DNA of 19,957 nucleotides from Planctomycetaceae bacterium. GTDB lineage: Bacteria > Planctomycetota > Planctomycetia > Planctomycetales > Planctomycetaceae. Positions 1 through 8,050 of this stretch are shown one piece after another. A program made the translations under genes and the position numbers. Positions within the stretch are counted from its first letter, which is position 1. Each line of letters begins with the position of its first letter. The notes beneath the pieces were generated by a model. It had not been told where the DNA came from and did no database searches. It was given only the letters and a program-made list of their open reading frames with translations. The stretch spans positions 1 to 19,957 of the forward strand of contig JAGQQP010000014.1 in the NCBI GenBank assembly GCA_020426085.1, written 5' to 3'.

Positions 1-23
1 TGAATACTTTTGAGAGGTCCCGC

Positions 24-1460
24 ATGCTGCCCCGCATCATCCTGACATTGATCCTGCCTGCCTGTTTTCTGTTTCTGACCGTGACTGCCCGCGAAGCACA
101 GGCGGAGACCGCCGGTCTGCAGGCTGGCGCCGCTGCCGTTGACATTACCCCTCCACCGGGAACGTCGCTGGATGGCGTCATATCTAAAAATGGTACTGTC
201 ACTGGAGTGCACGATCGGATTTATTCACGGGCACTCGTGCTCTCTGACGGGAACACACGCATTGCCATCTGTGTGAACGACCTGTGTATGGTCGAGCGGA
301 GTTACTTTGATCGCGCGAAACAGATCGTCTTTGAAAAAACCGGTCTGCCCGTGGATCGCATTCTGATGACCAGCACGCACACGCATGCTGCCCCGCGCGT
401 ACCGTACGGTCGCGCCAGTGAGAAAGATGATGCCTATTACGAACAGCTGCTCGAACAGATGGCGTCTGCGATTATCCAGGCAGAGCAGAACCTCGCACCG
501 GCACAAATCGCCTGGGGCTCCTTCGATGCCGGCAAGTATGCCGCCTGTCGTCGATTTCTGGCAGAGAAAGGGAGCGTTTCTTTAAACCCGTTCGGAGTCG
601 CCGGCGAACAGATCAAGTCGGTCTCGGGGCGCAGCAATTCCATCATTCAACCCGCGGCTCCCATTGATCCGCAATGCTCAATCCTGTCGGTTCAGCATCG
701 AGACGGAACACCTCTGGCGGTCCTGGGCAACATGAGCATTCACTATTGCGGTGGTTATCAGAAAGGCCAGATCAGTGCCGACTATTTTGGCGCTTATGCC
801 CGGCACCTCGCGAAAAAACTGACGACAGATAAAGCACATCCCCCGTTTGTAGGCATGCTTTCCAACGGCACGAGCGGCAACGTGGGTGCGGTGATGAAAC
901 AGGACCAGAAGAAATACGCCGCGTTTGAATGGATTGAAGAATCAGGCAAACAGTTTGCAGAACAGTCACTGAAAGTCATTGATCAGTTGAATTACCAATC
1001 GAACCTGAATCTGGAAATGGTCGAACAGGAACTCGAACTGCGAATTCGCCGCCCCGATGCAGCGCGGCTGAAGTGGGCGCGTGAGATTCTGGATCATCCC
1101 GAACAGAAAACAGTACATGGCTGGTCGAAAATTTATGCCAACGAGGCCGTTGAACTGAGTAAGTATCCCGCGACGGAAAAGATCAAAATCCAGGCGATTC
1201 GCATTGGCGACCTGGGAATCGTGGGGCTGCCTTGCGAAGTGTTTACGGAAACCGGTCTGGCGATTAAAGACCAGAGTCCCTTCGCTGCCACCTTCTCGAT
1301 GGAACTGGCGAATGGCTCGAGCGGCTATCTGCCAACTCCCGAACAGCATGCCTTAGGAGGCTATGAAACCTGGCCGGCCCGCAGCAGTTATCTGGAAATC
1401 GACGCGGAAACGAAGATTCGCCAGACTGCCCTCAAACTGCTCAACCAGTTACATGACTGA
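24..1460 (+). CDS. Neutral/alkaline ceramidase-family secreted protein
   Basis: This is a 478-residue predicted secreted hydrolase of the neutral/alkaline non-lysosomal ceramidase family, whose members cleave ceramide to sphingosine and fatty acid with an active-site zinc. A hydrophobic N-terminal segment (about residues 4-22, ending near AQA) is a signal peptide. The mature part opens with the family-typical AGAAAVDITPPPG. The THTH motif (His119, His121) and His240 in SIHYCGG match zinc-ligand regions, and SNGTSGNVG resembles the conserved loop after the second ligand. It is shorter than full ceramidases (650 residues or more), so it probably has only the N-terminal catalytic domain. AGAGG lies 7 bases before the ATG and supports this start. 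It converges on the next gene with an 8-base gap. The family call is firm. The substrate is uncertain, because planctomycetes carry many such paralogues of unknown specificity. Confidence 0.85.
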   Translation: MLPRIILTLILPACFLFLTVTAREAQAETAGLQAGAAAVDITPPPGTSLDGVISKNGTVTGVHDRIYSRALVLSDGNTRIAICVNDLCMVERSYFDRAKQIVFEKTGLPVDRILMTSTHTHAAPRVPYGRASEKDDAYYEQLLEQMASAIIQAEQNLAPAQIAWGSFDAGKYAACRRFLAEKGSVSLNPFGVAGEQIKSVSGRSNSIIQPAAPIDPQCSILSVQHRDGTPLAVLGNMSIHYCGGYQKGQISADYFGAYARHLAKKLTTDKAHPPFVGMLSNGTSGNVGAVMKQDQKKYAAFEWIEESGKQFAEQSLKVIDQLNYQSNLNLEMVEQELELRIRRPDAARLKWAREILDHPEQKTVHGWSKIYANEAVELSKYPATEKIKIQAIRIGDLGIVGLPCEVFTETGLAIKDQSPFAATFSMELANGSSGYLPTPEQHALGGYETWPARSSYLEIDAETKIRQTALKLLNQLHD

Positions 1461-1468
1461 ATCAGAAG

Positions 1469-2503
1469 TTATCTTTCGAGCCAGCTGCTGAGTGTCACGC
1501 TGACTGATTTCGGTTTACCGTTTCGAATCAGCAGGACTTCCACTGTATCACCGGCCTCTTTTTTGCCGATGAGGTCCACCAGGCTGTTAAAACTATCCAC
1601 TTTCTGATCGCCAAACTGCACGATGCGGTCTCCGGACTGGATGCCTGCTTTCGCGGCTGCCAGCCCTTCGCTGACATCACCGACCAGACAACCCTCTGTT
1701 TCGACGGCACCTGCCTGCGAAGAAGAGATTCCCAGCATCGCATCGCTGTCGCGTGTCTGGAAACGGGTCGCGGGAAGCGCTTTCATCAAATCATCCATGG
1801 CCAGTTCCGGGATCGTATTCCCTTTGATCATGTAAAGCGTTTCCAGATTTCTGATCCGTTTGATAAATCGCAGACCGCGTTCGTTCGCACCTGTCGGTTC
1901 TACCGCCTTTTTTTCTGTTCCACCTGTTTCAGTGATTGCTGGTGCTTTTTCATTCCCGGACCACCACTTCTCACCCAGCACAATGTAACGGACCTGACCT
2001 GGTTCCCGTGTACTGGCGCCTGGAGTTCTGGCAATGTCTTCGGCTGTCCAGAAAATGACTTTACCGCCCAGTTTTGTGATTTCGCGGACGGCACGTTTTT
2101 CGCGAATATCAGCGTGACGATCGATGGCCTCTTCCGCACGAATAGCGACTGAAGGATTTCTAGCATGGGCCAGTTGTTCCAGCGCATCTTCAGCCTGGCC
2201 TACTGATTTTTCTTTCCCCTGAATGTAAACCTGCTCGATCACCAGAATCGCACGGACTGCTGCTTCCAGGCTGTCCCCCTGTGTCACTTTCAACAGGGGG
2301 GGAATAATCTGCTCGCCATATTCAGGCAGCTTCTGCGTGGCCTGCTGACGGGCCTGAAAATCATCGCTTTCAAGATCGAGAATGTAGTCGATGGCCTGCT
2401 GAGGCAGGGGTTGTGCTTCGTCTTTGGCGTACACTTCTGCAGTGCAGAAGCAAGATGCCATCCAGAGTGCAAAACCTGTCAGCAGAATCAAGCGGGTTTT
2501 CAT
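1469..2503 (-). CDS. Secreted protein with HEAT-like helices and C-terminal PDZ domain
   Basis: This 344-residue exported protein has a signal peptide (residues 1 to about 26, ending EVYA). Residues 35-140 are helical and HEAT/armadillo-like, with phrases such as LESDDFQARQQATQKLPEYG and ARNPSVAIRAEEAIDRHAD that match the pattern of planctomycete HEAT-like proteins. A middle part (about 200-240) has an LRR-like spacing of leucines. The last 80 or so residues form a PDZ domain, with the signature AAAKAGIQSGDRIVQFGDQ and a beta strand DTVEVLLIRNGK. PDZ domains bind peptide C-termini. With no protease domain, it looks like a scaffold or adaptor. AAGAGG precedes the ATG at a good distance. It lies 112 bases downstream of the phosphodiesterase gene on the same strand, so co-transcription is possible. 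The specific role is unknown. Confidence 0.8.
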   Translation of the reverse strand: MKTRLILLTGFALWMASCFCTAEVYAKDEAQPLPQQAIDYILDLESDDFQARQQATQKLPEYGEQIIPPLLKVTQGDSLEAAVRAILVIEQVYIQGKEKSVGQAEDALEQLAHARNPSVAIRAEEAIDRHADIREKRAVREITKLGGKVIFWTAEDIARTPGASTREPGQVRYIVLGEKWWSGNEKAPAITETGGTEKKAVEPTGANERGLRFIKRIRNLETLYMIKGNTIPELAMDDLMKALPATRFQTRDSDAMLGISSSQAGAVETEGCLVGDVSEGLAAAKAGIQSGDRIVQFGDQKVDSFNSLVDLIGKKEAGDTVEVLLIRNGKPKSVSVTLSSWLER

Positions 2504-2615
2504 CGGGTTTGTACCTCTTATAAAATCCTGTCGAAACGGAGCGACAAGGTTCTATTTTCGAACAAACCCGGGTCTAAATCAATACGAGACACCACAAGGA
2601 ACGCGGGAAAGGACG

Positions 2616-3446
2616 CTATTTTTCCTGTTTTAAAGCAGAAAGCAAGAGGCCGGGCCGATCTGTGGTAATCCCGGTGACGCCCATTTCCACCAGTTTTTTC
2701 GCATCCGCCACTTCGTTGACCGTCCAGACATACACGGGAAGCCCTGCTGCTTTCGCCTGTTCGACAAATGCTTTGTTGACGAATTTATTATAGCCCAGGT
2801 CCAGACCATCCAGGTTGGCCTCTTTGGCTTTCTGGATGTAATACTCCGGCTTGTGCTCCCACTTACGGGTAACTTTGTTCTGATTGACTTTGAAAACCCA
2901 GATGACTTCCCGTTCCGGCATGAGTTGCTTGGCCTGCTGCATTGTCTCGTAATCAAAGCCAATAATGGCAGCCTGGGCGGCGGTTTTTCCCGAAGCAGTC
3001 AGTTCCTGTTTCAGTTGAGACAGGACTTCGGGTCCGCATTTGATTTCAATAAACAGTCGCTTCTGTTCGGGAATGGTTTCCAGAATCTGGGCCAATGTGG
3101 GAATCCGCTCTGCTTTGTACTTTGCATTTTTCCAGGCGCCCACATCCAGAGTCTGTAACTCATCGAAGGTCTGGTCTTTGACTTCCTGATCGCGTCCGCC
3201 GATGCGTTTGGTGGTTTTATCATGAAAGGCAACGATCTTCCCGTCTTTGGACAGGTAGATATCGATTTCGACGGCATCGGCTTTGCGCTCCCATGCCAGA
3301 TTGACGGAAGCGAGTGTATTTTCCGGTGCATCATAAGAAGCACCACGGTGACCGATGATCTCAACGGCGGAGAGTGAAGACGTGACTGTCATGATCAGAA
3401 GACCTGCACCAAAAGAAAGAAACCTCGAAATTCGTCTGCCTGACAT
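2616..3446 (-). CDS. Periplasmic glycerophosphodiester phosphodiesterase
   Basis: This 276-residue protein is a GDPD of the TIM-barrel PLC-like superfamily, which hydrolyses deacylated phospholipids to glycerol-3-phosphate and an alcohol. Residues 1-27 form a signal peptide (hydrophobic FGAGLLIMTVTSSLSA), so it should act outside the cytoplasm, like GlpQ. The catalytic and metal residues are visible: HRG at 33-35, PENT at 41-44, Glu60 and Asp62 in AVEIDIYLS, His75 in VAFHD, and the FIEIKCG strand that supplies another acidic ligand. The C-terminal VWTVNEVADAKKLVEMGV and GITTDRPGLL are typical of the family. GAGGA about 10 bases before the ATG supports the start. It is divergent from thiS and is followed by the PDZ gene. 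The family call is firm. The exact phosphodiester substrate is not determined. Confidence 0.92.
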   Translation of the reverse strand: MSGRRISRFLSFGAGLLIMTVTSSLSAVEIIGHRGASYDAPENTLASVNLAWERKADAVEIDIYLSKDGKIVAFHDKTTKRIGGRDQEVKDQTFDELQTLDVGAWKNAKYKAERIPTLAQILETIPEQKRLFIEIKCGPEVLSQLKQELTASGKTAAQAAIIGFDYETMQQAKQLMPEREVIWVFKVNQNKVTRKWEHKPEYYIQKAKEANLDGLDLGYNKFVNKAFVEQAKAAGLPVYVWTVNEVADAKKLVEMGVTGITTDRPGLLLSALKQEK

Positions 3447-3793
3447 TCTACACCATCCTCACTTCAAGTTATCGGTTTTCATAACGAACCACTGATCAGG
3501 GGGAATCAAATCGTCATTTATATCGAATCATATTAAAGACTTGTAAAGAACTGATGAAATCAGCAATCCACATCACAGGAACTCCGCAGGAGCTTCTGTT
3601 CAGAATATCAACTACGAACTCCACTGGAAATAGTCTGGCCGCTTCCTGGCCATTGCTTGACGACTGGCAGGATCACTTCTAAACTCGCTTTTTGCAAATA
3701 GAAGCAACCTGCTGAACAACAGCAACCGCTCTTTGATCGGTATTCACTGATATTTGCAGGATCGCAAAAGCACATTTCCAAGGAGCCTGGTTG
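3447..3793. other. Divergent intergenic region between GDPD and thiS
   Basis: These 347 bases must hold the promoters of both divergent units. I found no TPP riboswitch signature (no CUGAGA box and no GGGN...ACC core), although thiamine genes are often under one. Small hairpins are visible: CTGAT/ATCAG around 3551-3564, CTCC/GGAG around 3582-3591, and TGCTG(aacaa)CAGCA at 3710-3724. A 42-codon open frame from 3554 to 3682 has no convincing ribosome binding site. I do not call it. Confidence 0.5.
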
Positions 3794-3994
3794 GTGAAAA
3801 TTCAGGTGAACGGTGAAACCCGCGAGGTTCCGGCTGAATTCACAGTCGCCGATCTGCTGGTGGAACTGGCACTGCAGCCAAAATATCTGGCCGTAGAACG
3901 AAATTTAATTTTAATTCCACGCGAAGAACATGCTGCCTGCGCGCTGCAGGAAGGGGATCGCCTGGAAATTGTAACACTGGTAGGCGGTGGGTAA
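3794..3994 (+). CDS. thiS: Sulfur carrier protein ThiS
   Basis: This 66-residue ubiquitin-like protein carries sulfur as a C-terminal thiocarboxylate and donates it to ThiG during formation of the thiamine thiazole ring. The sequence begins [20 protein letters not shown] and ends IVTLVGGG, with the required Gly-Gly end exposed. Length and layout fit the family. I chose GTG at 3794 because AAGGAG (3780-3785) sits 8 bases upstream. An adjoining in-frame TTG at 3791 would be only 5 bases from it. The gene lies 5 bases before thiG and is surely co-transcribed with it. The activating enzyme (ThiF) and the other thiazole genes are not in the window. Confidence 0.95.
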   Translation: MKIQVNGETREVPAEFTVADLLVELALQPKYLAVERNLILIPREEHAACALQEGDRLEIVTLVGGG

Positions 3995-3999
3995 GAATT

Positions 4000-4833
4000 A
4001 TGGCAACTATCGGCAGCACAGAATCGACTCTTATTCTGGGAACGCATCATCTGAATTCCCGCCTGATCGTAGGCACGGGAAAGTATTCAACGTATGAACT
4101 GATGCAGGAAAGCCTGGAAGTCAGCGGTGCTGATGTGATTACCGTAGCTGTCCGCCGCGAACGCCTGATTGATTCAGACGGTCGCAATATTCTCGACTTC
4201 ATCGATCTGGATAAATACACCATTCTCCCCAACACCGCCGGCTGTTTCTCTGCAGAAGATGCCGTCCGTGTGGCGCGCATGGGCCGCGAAATTCTGCGCG
4301 GGCTGGAAAACCCGGGAGCCGACTGGGTCAAGATCGAAGTACTCGGCGACACGAAAACGCTGCTCCCCGATCCGGTCGCCACGCTGGAAGCGACAAAGCA
4401 GCTGGTCGACGAAGGCTTTTCGGTCCTCTGTTATTCCACCGATGATCCGATTACCGCGAAGCGGCTCAAACAAGCCGGCGCGACCTCGGTGATGCCCGCA
4501 GGCAGCCCGATCGGCAGTGGACAGGGTATCCTGAACCCGAACAACATCCGCATCTGTCTGGAATATCTGAAAGAGGATGATCCGGATTACCCGGTCATCG
4601 TCGATGCCGGCGTCGGCACTGCCAGCGATGTAACCATCGCCATGGAACTGGGCTGTGATGGTGTGTTACTCAATACCGGTATCGCCGGTGCACAGGATCC
4701 CGTCCGCATGGCACGCGCAATGAAGCACGCCATCGAAGCGGGACGCGACGCCTATCTGGCCGGCCGGATCGCGAAGAAACTGTATGCGACCGCATCCAGT
4801 CCGGAAACAGGCGTAATCGCACCTAAGGGGTAG
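4000..4833 (+). CDS. thiG: Thiazole synthase ThiG
   Basis: This 277-residue TIM-barrel enzyme condenses 1-deoxy-D-xylulose-5-phosphate, dehydroglycine and ThiS-bound sulfide to the thiamine thiazole phosphate. Diagnostic stretches are [20 protein letters not shown] near the start, [10 protein letters not shown], the [18 protein letters not shown] segment, and [10 protein letters not shown], where Lys111 is the likely Schiff-base lysine. GSPIGSGQG and [12 protein letters not shown] form the phosphate-binding end. The length is close to the usual 255-270, with a short N-terminal extension. It starts 5 bases after thiS, and the G-rich last thiS codons may serve as its ribosome binding site. Its stop is 18 bases from the convergent gene that ends at 4852. 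Confidence 0.97.
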   Translation: MATIGSTESTLILGTHHLNSRLIVGTGKYSTYELMQESLEVSGADVITVAVRRERLIDSDGRNILDFIDLDKYTILPNTAGCFSAEDAVRVARMGREILRGLENPGADWVKIEVLGDTKTLLPDPVATLEATKQLVDEGFSVLCYSTDDPITAKRLKQAGATSVMPAGSPIGSGQGILNPNNIRICLEYLKEDDPDYPVIVDAGVGTASDVTIAMELGCDGVLLNTGIAGAQDPVRMARAMKHAIEAGRDAYLAGRIAKKLYATASSPETGVIAPKG

Positions 4834-4871
4834 CCGATCTCTTTCTGACGACTATTCAGACTTCTTCGGCT
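4832..4871. terminator. Possible bidirectional hairpin between convergent genes
   Basis: AGCCGA (4832-4837) pairs with TCGGCT (4866-4871). Inside it, TCTGA (4844-4848) pairs with TCAGA (4856-4860) around a 7-base loop. It overlaps the thiG stop and the last codons of the convergent gene, which is where a shared terminator would lie. There is no T-tract on either strand, so intrinsic termination is unproven. Confidence 0.3.
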
Positions 4872-5550
4872 TTGACTTCGAAGCAGCAGCGGACTCGATT
4901 TTCCAGGCGGGCTGACGCTTCGCCACGATGACCACGCTGAGCTCGTTCAGTCCAGCAATGCCTCCCACTACCCCTTGAACCGCATCGACTTTCCAGGTCG
5001 CCGTCGCATCACGTACGCCATCTTCAGCCATTGCCTGATTCAAATTCGCTAAAGCCTGCTTGAGTGCATCCTCGTACGATCCCTGCTTTGATGTTCCCTT
5101 GAATCGTCGCATGCGCGGGCGGGTTTTCAGCTGTCCTTCCTTGAAGAGCACCTCTTTCACTCCATCATCTACGCCATGCACGCGAATCCCCTTGACCCAG
5201 AACGGCATGCCTTTCCATGTGTCGGTCGCTTTGACTTCCGAGATAACGGCAATCGCAGGCTGCGTGGGAGCCACCGCTTTCAGATAATAATCCTGGATTC
5301 CATCCTGCGGCGGATTGCGATAGCTCACGCGTACCAGTTTCACATCAGTAAATCCGCCACTGGGTACTTCTCCACTCACCGTAACAACTAACTGAGGGGG
5401 ATTCGTTGTTAGAACCTGGGTTGCCACTTTTTTTATCTTTTTAACGGTCTCTGGTTCCACCTGTGGATCGGAGGCGTAGATGGCATTCAGCCAGCAGTTT
5501 GTGAATATCAATATCAGTAAAGCGCAGGCGCTCTGTTTGAAATCTTTCAT
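4852..5550 (-). CDS. Secreted protein of unknown function
   Basis: This 232-residue protein is not one I recognise. I start it at the ATG at 5550, not the in-frame ATG at 5580. The shorter form opens with an excellent signal peptide (MKDFKQ then ALLILIFTNCWLNAIYA), and AAGG lies at a normal distance upstream. The mature protein is rich in beta strands (VVTVSGEVPSGG, VKLVRVSYRNPP) and suggests one or two beta-sandwich-like halves. A helical stretch, YEDALKQALANLNQAMAEDG, follows. The C-terminus is Lys/Ser rich. No catalytic motif stands out. It converges on thiG and is on the same strand as the ClpP-like gene 150 bases upstream. It could be a planctomycete-specific periplasmic protein. Confidence 0.65.
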   Translation of the reverse strand: MKDFKQSACALLILIFTNCWLNAIYASDPQVEPETVKKIKKVATQVLTTNPPQLVVTVSGEVPSGGFTDVKLVRVSYRNPPQDGIQDYYLKAVAPTQPAIAVISEVKATDTWKGMPFWVKGIRVHGVDDGVKEVLFKEGQLKTRPRMRRFKGTSKQGSYEDALKQALANLNQAMAEDGVRDATATWKVDAVQGVVGGIAGLNELSVVIVAKRQPAWKIESAAASKSKPKKSE

Positions 5551-5702
5551 AGGACACCTTTTGACAATTAAATCAAACAATCGAACAGTCAGGTTTCAGC
5601 GGATGCTGCCTGAACTTCAGAATGGACGTCATTGAAACGTACGGAGTTCCAGAAAATCGTCTCTGGCTGTATCGGTACTCTGACACACCCCGGATAAGCT
5701 CT

Positions 5703-6326
5703 CTATCTTGCCTCAATCAGCTGCCACTGATCTTCCGCTGAGAAAGGATCGATCAATTGTGCGAGGCCGGCATCAACCAGTTCCTGACCCGAGACGAACT
5801 TCCCGGGCCGCGTCCATTGATCCAGCAGACTCTGTTCACAGCCGAACAGCTGTGCCTGCAACCGGTCGAAATCCGACTCCATAATTTTGAAGTGTCGGGC
5901 CCATTCGGCTGCTTCTTCAAAGCGGACATCGTCTTCACTCTGCCAGCGGATCGGGTGAAACAGTAACGTGGTGTAAGTTGTCACAAAACGATGTCGACAG
6001 GCCGCAAAAGGGAGTATCGCAGCAGACGAACATTCGCCCAGAGCCACGCCGGCCACATTTAATTTGCGGAGACGAATCAGACTCGCGAGCGTCAGACCTG
6101 CATAAACCGAACCGCCGGGTGAATCGAAGTAAATCGTTCCTCGACTGCCGCGTGGCAGTTCCACTATCCGCGACACCAGATCGGATTCTTTATCACCCAG
6201 ATCACCGGACAGAGCGATTTCCCACGCCGGTTCTCGATCCTGTGATCCTGATTTTCGCAAACCAGATGATTTCCCGGGATAGGACTTCAAAGGGGACAGG
6301 GTTCGCTGCCGTCGTTTCGTATTCAT
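5703..6326 (-). CDS. ClpP-fold (crotonase-like) serine protease homologue
   Basis: This 207-residue protein has the ClpP/SDH-class fold. About 35 basic residues precede the strand [27 protein letters not shown] (68-79) matches the ClpP oxyanion segment [19 protein letters not shown] places the nucleophile at Ser101, and LLFHPI places the base at His124, a spacing (23) close to ClpP (25). The third residue seems absent. Aligning [17 protein letters not shown] with the ClpP TERDRFLSAPEAVEYGL region puts Gly175 where Asp171 of E. coli ClpP lies. No signal peptide is visible. No ribosome binding site is evident before the ATG. It may be an inactive or altered ClpP-like subunit, or use another acid such as Asp169. 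It is not the housekeeping clpP, because no clpX is nearby. Confidence 0.75.
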   Translation of the reverse strand: MNTKRRQRTLSPLKSYPGKSSGLRKSGSQDREPAWEIALSGDLGDKESDLVSRIVELPRGSRGTIYFDSPGGSVYAGLTLASLIRLRKLNVAGVALGECSSAAILPFAACRHRFVTTYTTLLFHPIRWQSEDDVRFEEAAEWARHFKIMESDFDRLQAQLFGCEQSLLDQWTRPGKFVSGQELVDAGLAQLIDPFSAEDQWQLIEAR

Positions 6327-6552
6327 TGTTTTGTTGAAATGTCTTCAGATAAGAGTCAGGCGTTCTATATTCCTCAAGCTACTTAGGATAACAGATCAAA
6401 AGGTCATTTCGCAAACTGAGTTCCGGTTCAGTTCCAGAAAAAATCATTGAAATTGCCTGTGCGACTTGGCGCAGCAATGCCGTTCCGCACACAATAACTG
6501 ACAGTAATTAACTAACCTGTTATGAATCACTGCCTTTTGAGGAATTTTCGCT

Positions 6553-7695
6553 GTGAAAATCGTGTTAAGTATAATCTGCCTGTTTGTTGGCTTCAGCTCG
6601 GTTGCCAACGCCAAAGATGCCCCCGTTCAAATCACAAAGTCCGGTACGAAAGTGAATGTGACCATCGCTGGAAAACCATTCGCCACATATAACACAGGCG
6701 GCGATCTACCCAAACCGTTTTTCTCTCCTGTGCGAGCCGCTGATGGCACGATCATCACCCGCTCTCTGGTCGCCCCCGAAGATCACCCGCACCACAAAGG
6801 CATCTGGGTGGCCGTCGATGAAGTCAACGAAGTCGACTTCTGGGCAGAAAAAGGCAAGATCAAAAACAGCGAAGTGAAAATCATCAAAGCCGCCGGCAAT
6901 CCCGGCGTCATGCAGGTCACCAATCAGTGGCTCGGCGCAGACGGAAAACCGATCGTTACCGAAACCACGGTCATCTCAATTTATGCCAACCGGCTCCTGA
7001 CTTACGACATCACCTTCAAAGCAGGCGATAAACCGGTTGTCTTCGAAGACACCAAAGAAGGCCTGTTTGGAATTCGTCTGCCTAACGGCATGCGGGAAAA
7101 AGAAGAAGGCAGCGTCGAGAATAACACCGGAATTAAAGGCACCAAAGACAACTGGGGCAAACCTACTGAATGGATCGACTACTACGGTCCTCTCCACGGC
7201 AAACTGTATGGCGTGGCTTTGATGGACTCTCCCCAGAACTACAAGAAGTCACGCTACCACGTCCGTAACTATGGCCTGTTTACCATCAGCCCCTTTGGCG
7301 ATCACTCTTACACGAACAAGAAATCACCAGCCGATCCCAAGCACCTCAAAGCAGGGGCAACGTTCAACCTGAAGTACGGTCTGTATATTCATGAAGGCGA
7401 TACAGCACAGGGGAAAGTCGCTCAGGCTTATCAGCAGTTCCTGAAAGTCACTGGCCCCAAGTCAGCAGATAAAAAGCAGACAGCCAAACCACAGACTAAA
7501 GCCAAGAAGGTCTCGGCAGCTCCCCAAAAACCAGCGGCACCTGCCAAGAAAGTCGCTGTGGCTCCACAAAAGGAAAAGAGCGCTCCGGTTGAACCGATTC
7601 CTGCAACCGAAGCGGTTTCCAATCCAGACTGCAACTGCTGCCCGGCTCCAGTGCAGCGACGTCGTGGGCTGTTTCGACTGCGTCGCAATCGCTAA
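6553..7695 (+). CDS. DUF6807/PmoA-like secreted protein with basic C-terminal tail
   Basis: This 380-residue protein starts at GTG with GAGGAA 8 bases upstream. Residues 1-20 are a signal peptide (cleavage after VANA). Residues 21 to about 300 match the PmoA family (PF14100, DUF6807), with the hallmark APEDHPHHKGIWVAVDEVNE, then VDFWAE and later YGPLHGKLYGVALMDSP. The histidine cluster DHPHH suggests a metal or active site, and the fold is probably a beta-sandwich. Members are common in planctomycetes. The name 'methane oxygenase PmoA' given in some databases is not supported by function. From about residue 303 the protein changes to a Lys/Ala/Pro-rich tail, ends with an Asp-Cys-Asn-Cys-Cys-Pro cluster, and finishes with a very basic RRRGLFRLRRNR. 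The tail is unusual and may bind a polyanion or surface component. Confidence 0.8.
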   Translation: MKIVLSIICLFVGFSSVANAKDAPVQITKSGTKVNVTIAGKPFATYNTGGDLPKPFFSPVRAADGTIITRSLVAPEDHPHHKGIWVAVDEVNEVDFWAEKGKIKNSEVKIIKAAGNPGVMQVTNQWLGADGKPIVTETTVISIYANRLLTYDITFKAGDKPVVFEDTKEGLFGIRLPNGMREKEEGSVENNTGIKGTKDNWGKPTEWIDYYGPLHGKLYGVALMDSPQNYKKSRYHVRNYGLFTISPFGDHSYTNKKSPADPKHLKAGATFNLKYGLYIHEGDTAQGKVAQAYQQFLKVTGPKSADKKQTAKPQTKAKKVSAAPQKPAAPAKKVAVAPQKEKSAPVEPIPATEAVSNPDCNCCPAPVQRRRGLFRLRRNR

Positions 7696-7800
7696 TAGCG
7701 CACACAAGTCCACTTCATAGCCAGCCAGATCCAGCTTCGGTCTGAATAATCGGAGATTCCGTTAAAAGATCACAGTCTGTGTCTGGCTATGCGCGTGCTA
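7696..7800 (+). other. Long inverted repeat just after the DUF6807 gene
   Basis: Immediately after the stop codon, TAGCGCAC (from 7696) pairs imperfectly with GCGCGTGCTA (7791-7800), and ATAGCCAG (7717-7724) pairs perfectly with CTGGCTAT (7783-7790), enclosing a loop of about 58 bases. No T-run follows, so I do not call it a terminator. It is the first part of a 355-base gene-free region that is rich in dyads. Confidence 0.45.
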
Positions 7801-7852
7801 TTCATTGCGGGCAGTAGCCTGCTTGAATAAGATCAGCTTCATTGTTTTTGCC

Positions 7853-8000
7853 TTAAGGAGCATCCAGGCGAACCCCGGCTCCTTAAAGCGGATCAGAGCC
7901 CGCAGGACAGGTCGGGATTGATGAGCAATCAATGGCTCTCGGTCCAGTCGGTTGCGTCTGACGCGAATGGACTGGATCTACTCCTGACCGCGCGGGATCC
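7853..8000 (+). ncRNA. Candidate structured RNA or aspS leader
   Basis: Several perfect or near-perfect inverted repeats are packed here. TTAAGGAGC (7853-7861) pairs with GCTCCTTAA (7878-7886). AGAG(CC) (7895-7900) pairs with (GG)CTCT (7934-7939), enclosing ATTGAT(gagca)ATCAAT (7917-7933). CCCG (7899-7902) could instead pair with CGGG (7913-7916). GGTCCAGTC (7941-7949) pairs with GACTGGATC (7970-7978) around an inner GCGT(ctg)ACGC (7954-7964). GGATC (7890-7894) pairs with GATCC (7996-8000) and would close a multibranch element. The aspS start follows 50 bases later. I do not recognise it as 6S, SRP, RNase P, tmRNA or a known riboswitch. The strand is assumed from the aspS direction. A 42-codon open frame (7921-8049) overlaps it, so coding is a weaker alternative. 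Confidence 0.4.
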
Positions 8001-8050
8001 ACACAAACGTTATTTCGGTACTGCAGATTTCTTACCAAGGACTTACTAAG

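Noticed and set aside
3554..3682. 42-codon open frame in the GDPD-thiS gap
   Set aside because: It has a weak upstream site, no similarity that I recognise and a length expected by chance.
3447..3793. TPP riboswitch before thiS-thiG
   Set aside because: It was expected from the pathway, but neither the CUGAGA box nor the conserved ACC...GG core is present.
5548..5580. Longer N-terminus for the unknown secreted protein (ATG 5580)
   Set aside because: The extra ten residues would spoil the signal peptide, and the ribosome binding site fits ATG 5550.
7980..8000. T-box riboswitch before aspS
   Set aside because: ACCGCG occurs at 7987-7992, but the preceding AGGGUGG part of the T-box, a specifier stem and a terminator are missing.
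7921..8049. 42-codon open frame that ends just before aspS (open back to 7831)
   Set aside because: It has no ribosome binding site and no recognisable product, and the sequence is dominated by inverted repeats. It is kept only as an alternative to the RNA idea.
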